Of a stretch of DNA of 10,963 bases, positions 1-8,400 are shown one piece after another. The position numbers were made by a program, and so were the translations under genes. The stretch comes from DATKZH01 sp035528065. GTDB taxonomy: Bacteria > Planctomycetota > Planctomycetia > Pirellulales > Thermoguttaceae. Location: assembly GCA_035528065.1 (NCBI GenBank), contig DATKZH010000148.1, forward strand, positions 1 through 10,963, read 5' to 3'. The notes under the pieces are model-generated. The model did not search any database. It was not told the DNA's origin and was given only the letters and a program-made list of their open reading frames with translations. The first letter of the stretch is position 1; the number at the start of each line of letters is the position of its first letter.

Positions 1-1683
1 AGGGCCACAGTCGGACTCGAGCCCACCCCGGAGGCCGCGGTCGGACCGGTGCGACAACCGGGCGTGCCCCAGGAGGAAATCCGCAAGGGCCAGCAAGATC
101 CGCTCCTGTATCGTGGGGAGGGAGGCGACGCCGTGTTTGCGGCCGGCTTTGAGGTCCACCAGCGCGAAATCGCCGTGGACGTGACCAGCGAGATCACGCT
201 CTCCGAGGACAAAGCGGAGGTTCGCCAGACGATCGCCTATGCGATCGCGTACGAGCCGCTTGGGGAGTTGACGATTGAAGTGCCATGGGAGCTTGCGGGA
301 CCGGACTCGCTGAAAGTCGCCTTGGACGACCAGTCACTGACTCCGGTGCCCTTGCCCGATCAGGCGGAGGGACCGGAAACTGGTCGTCCGGTTCGCCAGC
401 GGGTCGTGCTGCCGGCGGCGAAGATCGGAAGGTGCGAGCTCGATGTCCGGTATTCGATCGAAGTGGGAGAATTGCTGCCCAACCGGAGCGTCATTTGTGA
501 TATCCCGTTGGTGATGCCCGTTGAGGGGGAGGTTTCGAGCAACAAGCTCTACGTGGCGGCTCCGCAAGGCGTCGAGGTCCGCTGTCGCGGGGAGTATTGG
601 CGGCCGTGGGAAGTCCCCACAGGTCAGCTCCCTTGGCGCAGCGGCTTGGCCTTGATTGCCGACCAGCGCGTGGGCCGGGTCGTTCTGGGGGCTCACCACG
701 AGGGTCTCGTGTCCGCGGTGGTCGAGCGGGCGTGGGTCCAGACGTGCTTGATTCACGGCGCCCGGCGCGATCGGGCCGTGTTCTGTTTCACCAGCGACCA
801 GGACGAGTTGGAGCTCATCCTCCCGGCGGGGGTTAACCCGCGTCAAGTGGAGATCTTCCTCGGTTCGGAGAACGTCGAGGATCGCGAGCGCGTGAGGGTG
901 CAGGCGACGTCCGACGAGTCCTTGAGGATCCCCCTGTCCGGCAATTCCAGCCCTCGCCGCCAATGGCTCGAAGTTCAGTACGGCTTCTCCGATCCGCGGC
1001 CGGATCCGGGGCGCCTGTCGCTGGAGCTTCCGCGTCTGGGAGGCGAGATCTGGGTCCAACGGATGTATTGGGAACTCGTGCTGCCTCAGAATGAGCACGT
1101 CATCGTTGGCCCCGATGAATTGGTGCCAGAATACCAATGGGGTTGGACGGGGAGTTACTGGGGTCGTAAGCCGCTTGTGGAAGAGGTCGAGCTGGAAGTG
1201 TGGTGGGACGCGAGCCGTGGGACGGAGGTGCCGAAAGCGAGCAGCCGCTATCTGTTCAGCAGTCTGGGGTCCGTGGCGCGATGTGAGTTGCGGACTGCCA
1301 GTCGATGGTTGATCGTGCTGGGGGCTTCCTCGGTCGTTCTCGTGGCCGGTCTGTTGTTGATCTACGTGCCCGCCTGCCGCCACCCTGCGGCCCTGCTTGC
1401 CGTGGCGATTCTACTTGTGGGCGCGGCGGTGTTGTATCCCGGGCCGGCATTGCTGGCGTCGGAGGCAGGCAGCTTGGGATTGGCGCTGGCGCTGCTGGCG
1501 GGCCTGCTCTATCGAACCTTGGGCCCAGGGCGAAGCGGGGGCCAATGGCGTGAACCTTCCAGCTCGATCCTCGACAGGAGCTCCACCCAAGCGCAATATC
1601 GACCGCCGGCGCCCGGCAAGCCGGCATCGACGGAAACCGTTCCGGCGGCAATACCGATGCCGACCTCGGACCCCAACCCATGA
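1..1683 (+). CDS. Membrane-anchored beta-rich protein of unknown function, 5' end outside window
   Basis: The frame is open from base 1 to the TGA at 1681-1683, so the true start almost certainly lies upstream. A GTG at 49 is in frame but has no convincing ribosome site and would begin inside the domain. Residue numbers below count from that GTG. Residues about 30-400 alternate short hydrophobic and charged stretches typical of beta-sandwich domains, without a catalytic motif I can recognise. Residues about 420-439, 446-463 and 464-488 are three hydrophobic helices. A 55-residue Pro/Ser/Thr-rich tail follows and is probably cytoplasmic. From about residue 50 on, the protein is collinear with the C-terminal half of each module of the downstream 2424-residue protein (for example WVQTC at 229-233 and LELILPAGV at 254-262), so the two genes are paralogous. 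Its stop overlaps the next start, implying one operon. The gene is real with high confidence; its function is unknown, and a cell-envelope role is inferred from the membrane anchor and ectodomain only. Confidence 0.85.
   Translation, partial: RATVGLEPTPEAAVGPVRQPGVPQEEIRKGQQDPLLYRGEGGDAVFAAGFEVHQREIAVDVTSEITLSEDKAEVRQTIAYAIAYEPLGELTIEVPWELAGPDSLKVALDDQSLTPVPLPDQAEGPETGRPVRQRVVLPAAKIGRCELDVRYSIEVGELLPNRSVICDIPLVMPVEGEVSSNKLYVAAPQGVEVRCRGEYWRPWEVPTGQLPWRSGLALIADQRVGRVVLGAHHEGLVSAVVERAWVQTCLIHGARRDRAVFCFTSDQDELELILPAGVNPRQVEIFLGSENVEDRERVRVQATSDESLRIPLSGNSSPRRQWLEVQYGFSDPRPDPGRLSLELPRLGGEIWVQRMYWELVLPQNEHVIVGPDELVPEYQWGWTGSYWGRKPLVEEVELEVWWDASRGTEVPKASSRYLFSSLGSVARCELRTASRWLIVLGASSVVLVAGLLLIYVPACRHPAALLAVAILLVGAAVLYPGPALLASEAGSLGLALALLAGLLYRTLGPGRSGGQWREPSSSILDRSSTQAQYRPPAPGKPASTETVPAAIPMPTSDPNP
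1680..1683 (+). promoter_or_regulatory. ATGA stop/start overlap (translational coupling)
   Basis: The ATG of the 2424-residue protein (1680-1682) shares bases with the TGA of the upstream gene (1681-1683). No clear Shine-Dalgarno sequence precedes this ATG; the bases just before it are rich in C and A. Initiation therefore probably depends on ribosomes finishing the upstream gene, which would keep the two paralogous envelope proteins in a fixed ratio. The overlap is seen directly; the coupling is inferred. Confidence 0.75.
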
Positions 1684-4600
1684 CTGCCAGGTCGCTCTCC
1701 GCTCTGCTGATTCTCTTTGCGCTCTCGAGCGCCGTCTCGCCTGCCGGCTGGTACGCCGATCAAGACGAAGCCGCCAGCGACCCCAACGGCAACCGCTCGT
1801 TGCGCTACGTTCGTGTCTACGTGCCTACGGACCGACTGAGCCTCGAGGACTGCCGCGACGAGAACGTCCGCTACTGGCCCGTTGCCCCGGACGAGTTTGA
1901 ACGACTTGTCTCCATCGCCGAGAAGGCGAGGCCCAACCGCGAGACGTCGACCGCCGCGGCGATCGTTTCCGCCCACTACACGGCGCGGCTGGAAGCCGAC
2001 ACGCTGGTCGGTGGAGAAGCCTGGATCGACGTCGTCCACTCGGCCGAAGGCCCCGTGATGCTCCCCTTGACGCCGTGCGGTTTGGCGATCAGCCAGGCCG
2101 TTTGGGATGAGGACGGACAAGCGGCCAAGATCGGGCTGGGAGCGAAAGAGGGGCTGGCCGTGCTGGTGGAACGTTCCGGCCGGTTGCGATTCGCCTGGTC
2201 ACTTCGTGGGCATCGCGACGCGGAAGACGTGGTCGGTTTTCACTGGGAATCCCCGCCTTCTCCCACCAATTGCCTGGTGCTCGACCTCCCGAAGAACGTG
2301 GCCCCGGTGGCCGAACATGGAGTCGTGGCGGAAGAAGGACCCGGCGGCGAAGGGACGCGTCGGTGGAGGATCGAGATCGGCGGTCGTCGTCGACTCGGGC
2401 TTCGGATCGTGCCGAGGAACGGTTCGCAGGAGCGACCGCCCTCGACCCGAGTGCGCCAATCGACGGAGTACCGCTTTTCGCTCAAGGGGTTGGACGTGTC
2501 GTCCCGCCTGGAGTTGGACGTGCACGGAGCCCCCTTGCAGCACCTCACCTTGACGCTCGATCCCGGCTTGCGACTGGTCAAAGCCTTGTATGGCGACCGT
2601 CCGTTGCGATGGGCCTTCATGCCGCCGGCCCCCGGGAAAGGGGGCACGGGGGTCGTGCTGGAATTCCCGGAGCCTGTGCAGGGCATGAAAAGACTGGTGC
2701 AGTTGCAGGCCCTGGCCCCTCTTCAATTGAATCGTCGCTGGAAGCTCCCTGCAATTCGTCCGGAAGACACGTTCTGGGAACAAGGGGGGGGCGTCTTCTT
2801 GGTACCGGCTCCTCTGCAGTTGGAACAACTCGTGCCCATTCAAGGTGAGCAATCGTCGAAGATTGACTCCTTTGCGGCGCCCTACTCGCGTGAAACGGTT
2901 GAGCTACAGTACTTCAGCCCGGATGCTACGGCGGAGATCGTGCTCACCCGGCCCGAGGCTCCCCTGCAAGTGGACTCCGGCGCGATGATCGAGCTCGGGG
3001 GCGGGGAAGTGGCGGCGCAGATCATGGCCGACGTGTGGGTCGCCCACGGCGAGCGATTCCAACTGGAAGCGGACGTCGCCCGGCTCTGGGACATCGATTC
3101 CGTCGAGGCAGTGCCGGAGGAGGCCCTGGCGGATTGGAGCGTGGAACGGGAGGGGGCCACTTCAAGACTGAGCATTCAGTTGGCCAAAGCGCTGCCGCAG
3201 CGCCTCCCCAACGTTTCTCCTTTGCGGCTGGCGATCGCGGCGCGACGGGTGCGCTCCGTTTCAGGGCAAACACTTGGAATCAACGATCTCGATCCGCTGC
3301 GTTTCCGCGGAGCGACCGAGGGAAGACGGCTTGTGTGTCTCCGTGCTCGAGAACCCTACGAACTGAAGGTCTCGGGAAGCGAGATGCTGACGCGCGTTGA
3401 CCCGCAGAGCCTGGAAGCCACGGCGCTAGCGCTCTTCCCCGAGTCGCCGCGCGGTCTGCTGTTTGAGCGCGACCCCGGTGCCGATGGGCTGAATGTGTCG
3501 CTGGAAGCCCGAAAGCCCGGCTATTCCGCCACGATTCGGATTGAGGCGACCGTCTCCGAGGACTCCTTGGCGGAGTCGTACGAGCTGGGTTGCGTGCCCG
3601 AGGCCGGCCGCCGGGTCGATCGGGTGCGCGTGCACTTCTCTCAGTGTCGGACCGCTCCGTTGCGTTGGGAGCCGGGCTCCGACGACGAAGAGCACTGGAC
3701 CGTCCGGCGAATGTCGCCCACCGGGCGAGCGGCATCGGACGGGGCGTCCGAGGGCGAAACGTGGGAGATCCGACTCCGCCCACCAAGAAGCGTTGGCTTC
3801 AGAATCCGTGCCACCCGAACCAGCCCGCTGACCGACGAGGGACTCGTCGGCCTCGCGTCGCTGCCGGAGGCCCGAGACCAGCAGGGGACGGTGGTCGTGT
3901 CGTCGACCGGTTCGGCGGCCGTGCGGATCGAGAACCGCCGGTTGAAGGCGATCCCGACCGACACGGTTCCTGCCGGCCGCGACAACACGGTGCGCGCCGC
4001 CTTTCGGTACGATCCGGTCCGCGACGCGGCCCCGGATACCGAGGCGATGTTGAGCATCTCGCGTCTGGAGGCGGAAGACGCTCCGGCAACCGCCTGGGTG
4101 TGGAGTTGCCAGCTCGAATCGCAGTATGAGGTTTCGGGGATTGGGCGTCACGTGGCCACCTATCGACTCGATACCGCCGGAGCGGAACGACTCCGGCTCA
4201 CGCTGCCATTGGAAGTCGACCCGCAGGACGTTCACGCCGTTTGGGTCAATGACGGGCAAGTGACGTCCCGGTCGGTCCCAGACGGAGCCGACCGCGTGTT
4301 GGAGGTCGACCTTCCGCCCGGTCGGAGGTTCCCCGTCGTCTCGATCGGTTTTTCCACGGTCGGACAACCGCTGGGCGTGGTCGATGCCGTCGTCCCGCCG
4401 CTTCCTGAGACCGACGTCCCGGTGTTGACCCGACATTGGACCGTCTGGCTGCCCCCGGGGTACGAGGCCCATGATCCGAGCCTCCGCCGACAGCCGCAGG
4501 CGACCGCCTCGCTGAGTTGGGCGCAACGGCTGTTCGGTCCGTTGGGTCGCGGGCCCGATCCCGCTCCCTTCGATCCGTTGTCGCTCGGGGATTGGCGGCG

Positions 4601-5477
4601 AGCGATCCGCGGCCCGATTCCCCGCCGATTGGCGGAGGAAAAGGCCGGCGCGTTGGTCCGAAGGCTTGGAGAACTGACAGTCCGCGACCGGTCGGGACGA
4701 GGAACCGACAACCTGGATTGGGGCACGCTCCTGACGGACGAATCGATCCACGCGCTATTGGCCGACAGGACCGGTGGCCAAGCGGAGCTCGAACTGCTGA
4801 TCGACCGGCCGGCCCTGTCACGACTGGGTCTTGCGCCGCACGCTCCGGTTCCCGCACCCTCCGGCGAGGTCGCCGCCGGTCTAGGTTTCCGTCTGCTCAG
4901 CCGGTCGCACCTGACGTTGTTGGTCCATCCCGAGGCGATCGCGGTGACCAGCACGACCGCCGCCGCATCCTACCGCGCCCAGCTTGCGGCCGTGGAGAAC
5001 GGGAAGCTCGCGCCGCTGGAAGGCCGGACGTTGTGGTGGATAGGCCCCGGTCCTCTCTTCGACCAGATCGGACAGGCCGCCGCGGGCGAGCCGGACGGCC
5101 CGTTTGTGCCGGCATACGCTTGGCAACAACGGCCCGGCGATCCGCCGCTGCCGTGGAGCTTCCCGCAGCCGGGTGGGCACAGGTCGGTCGAGCCGTACGG
5201 ATGGACCGCGTACCAGTTGGAGGTTTCCGGCCGGTTGCCAGGCCGATTGTCACTCGTCCGCCGGGACGCGCTGCGGGTATTCCGCTGGGCCGCTTTTCTG
5301 GCGGCGATTGGCTTGGCATGGTGGAAAGCGATTCATCGCCCGGCAACGCTGACGGCCATGCTGGGGCTTTTCGGGGTGGCGGCCTTCCTGCTCCCGGAGA
5401 TGTACGCTCAAATCGCCTCCGGGGCACTATTGGGGACGCTGTTCGTCGCGGGATTCCGGCTAATCCGTCCGCGACGC
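1680..5477 (+). repeat. Module 1 of an internal protein-level duplication (residues 1-1266)
   Basis: This half has a signal peptide, a beta-rich ectodomain and a three-helix cassette ending in RLIRPRR. Landmarks shared with module 2, in the same order, are: YWPVAPDEFERL (65-76) against YQVPEVLYEELKRL (1349-1362); LTLTLDPGLR against LFLTVDPRLQ; GVVLEFPEPV against IGLELEQPV; and LRLTLPLEV (838-846) against CTLRLPTGC (2094-2102). The similarity is at protein level only, with no obvious DNA repeat, so the duplication is old. Boundaries are approximate. Confidence 0.65.
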
Positions 5478-8400
5478 GACGGAGGCAACCGGGGGGCGTA
5501 TCCCGGCGGGTCGTCCTTACCCCCTGTCCGGAGCAAGGCGGCGATCGGGGCCGGCATCTTCCTTGTCGTGGTGGTGACGCTTCTGGCCACGCATGGCTCG
5601 GCCCGGGGCGGCGAACCCGGGTCGAAGCCCCACCCGGCCTGGTGGCCGGCTCATGGTGTCCTCATTCCGGCGCTTCCCGCCGCCGACGGGCAGACGCCCG
5701 CGATGCAGCCCACCGGCGACAAGTACCAGGTCCCGGAGGTTCTCTACGAAGAGCTGAAGCGGCTGGCGGCCGCAGGGGCCGAAGAGCCTCAAGGCTGGCT
5801 TCTTGGGGGGGCGACCTATCGCGGTTCGCTCGCCTGGCAGCCCGGCCCCGAACGCTTGGTGCCCAGCGAGATCAAGGTGACGTTCGACATCGAGGTGCTT
5901 GGCACGTCGGCGCGCGTTCGGATCCCCTTCGGTGAACAAGGCCCCCGCCTGCTGCCGGACGGTGTGCTCCTGGACGGCCGACCCGTCCAACACGAGGTGC
6001 ACGAGAACGCGCTGTCGTTCAGTGTCGCGGATCGCGGGTCCCACCGGCTGGAACTGTCGCTAACGCCGGCCCTGGAGCCGAGCGGAACGTCCACCGGGTT
6101 CCATCTGGCCATTCCGCGGCTGGCTACCGCACGACTGGAGCTAACCGTTCCGCCCGACGCACCGGCCCTTGACGTTGGCTCCGCGGTGGGCATTGTGAGG
6201 GAGGATCGGCAAGCGGACTCGGCTCGGCTGACGGCCGAGTTGGGCCCGACCGATCGGCTCTCGGTCCATTGGCAGCAAGGCACAAGCCGGGGTAGCGCCG
6301 GCCCTGTCGTTGAGGTCGAGGAACTGCTATGGCTGGAAGTCCGGCGGGAGTCGGTCGACTTGCACGCCCGATTCAAGTTCCAGGTTGGGGAGGGGCAAGT
6401 CCGGCGGTTGTTCCTTACCGTCGATCCGCGGTTGCAGCGGAAAGGGCCTTTTCAGTGCGATGCAGGGCCAATCGCCGAAGTCCCGGTCGCCGGCAAGCCC
6501 GGGCAACCTCAGACGATCGGCCTCGAACTCGAACAACCCGTCTCCAACCGGCAACTCGTCCTCCAGGCCACGTTTCACTTGAAGGACCGCACGGGCGTGG
6601 GAAGTCTGAGCCTGCCGCAGTTGGGGACTCTGAACGCTCGGGTAGCGAAGCGGTGGCTTGCCGTGTCGGTCGCCCCGTCGTTGGAGCACGCGCAGCAGGG
6701 TTCCGACAAGTTGGAGCCGATTGCCGTGCCGGACTTCCTGTCGGCCTGGGGCGAGGGAGCCACCCAGCCGCGTTTCGCTTACAGCCTGCCGCCGGGCGAG
6801 CCGTCCTGGAGCATGTCGACCGGACAGCGCAAGCCCGAAACGACGGTCGAGCAGACCGCCTTGTGGAGCTTTGCCGCGCGCGAAGCCCGAGTGGATTTCG
6901 ACGCCCTGCTCAGCAGCGCCGCCGGTTACCACTTCCAGTATCGGCTCTCCGCACCGGCGAAGCTGGAAATCGAGCGTGTCTCGGTTCTTGAAGGTGGGGA
7001 GGAGCGTGCCGACCGCTGGCGCCGCGCCCCGGACGGCACGATCACCGTCTTCCTCAAAAAGGCACTATCCGGCGATCAATCGCTGTCACTTCAGGGGCGT
7101 TTGCGGGTCCCGGCCCGGGGCAAGCTCCCGCTGCCCGTCCTGGGAGTCGAGGATTCCCAGTTGCGGTCCTCCGCGATCCAGCTCTTTCGCAAGCCGGAGG
7201 TCCGGGTCGACGTCAGCGAGACGACGGGGCTGGCGAAGATCGAAGCACCAGTGGTCGACGAGAGCCGGGCGTCGTTGGGCCGTCTGGTGGAGTCGTTCGA
7301 CGCCGACTGTGCCGGGAAGGTCAGCGCCACCTTGATGCTTACGCCCAATCGGCCCGGCGTCCACGCGGAGCAGATCACGTCGCTGCGTTCCGACGGAGGG
7401 CTTTGGGAGGCAAACGTCGAGTTTCGCGTCAACGCCGACCAGGGAGTGGTCGACGAGTTCCGCTTGCGCGTGCCTCCCGGGTTCAACGGCCCCTACAAGA
7501 TCGACACGCCGTCCACCTGGAAGGTCGAGGAGGCGGACGACCGGCGCTGGCTCCTTGTGCGACTGGTTTCCGCAATCACCGACCAGCACCGGTTCACCGT
7601 GTCAAGTCCATTGACGCTGGCCCCGGGCGAGCGGGTCAGCGTCCCACACGTCGTGCTCGAAGGGGGCGATATCGAGAAGCATCTATTGGTCTTGCCGACG
7701 CAATCGGGACTCCAGCCCGTGGCCTGGGAGACCGAGGGCCTTCGCGAGACCGCCTTGCCCGAGGATTTCGCTGCCCCGCCGGTGGCGCCCGAAGCGTTTG
7801 TTGCGTACCAGGTCGACGAGGGCCCATTCCGGGCGAGCCTCCGGCCGTTCCGCGGCGAGCCGCAGGTCGACCTAGCCGATGTCCGCGTGGCGTGGGAGAT
7901 CGAGGGGACGTGTCATGGGGTGGCCCTCTTCGACCTTCGACCGGGGTCCGTGTCCGAATGCACGCTTCGCCTGCCCACTGGTTGCGATCTGGTGCAGGTC
8001 ACCGTCAACGGTGTGCCGAGGGTAACGGTGCGCAGCGCGGGGAACCGGTGGCTCATCCCCTTGGGCACAATCGCACTCCCCCAAAGGGTGGGGGTCCTGT
8101 TCCAGGGCACAATCCCCGCGCCCGACGCGAGCGGACTGGTGCGACTGGACGCGCCGACGCTTAGCGCCCCGACGCCGGACGAACTGCCCCCCCCCCAAAC
8201 TCTGTGGACGGTCTTTGGCCCTTCGGCCTACGAACCCGGCCGCCCGGAAGGCCTCCGTTCGGTCAGTCCGCTGGAGCAGGACCTGCGTCGGTTGCAGAAT
8301 GTCGAAGCACTCATGGAGGCGGCCGCTGGCGTAACCTCCGACGAGCCGGAGGAAAGTGACCACTGGTACCGGGTGTGGGCCGGTCGCTGGGTGGCCTTGT

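Noticed and set aside
334..1383. Long open frame on the minus strand opposite the first gene (349 codons)
   Set aside because: It is rich in Arg, Pro and His, has no recognisable domain, and mirrors the strong + strand frame; this is expected in GC-rich coding DNA.
3426..4751. 441-codon minus-strand frame inside the giant gene
   Set aside because: Low-complexity Arg/Gly/Pro composition and no ribosome site; an artefact of high GC at third positions.
4517..5935. 472-codon frame on the + strand in another phase within the giant gene
   Set aside because: Arg/Gly/Pro-rich, without membrane or domain features, while the main frame here encodes clear helices; no sign of a frameshift joining them.
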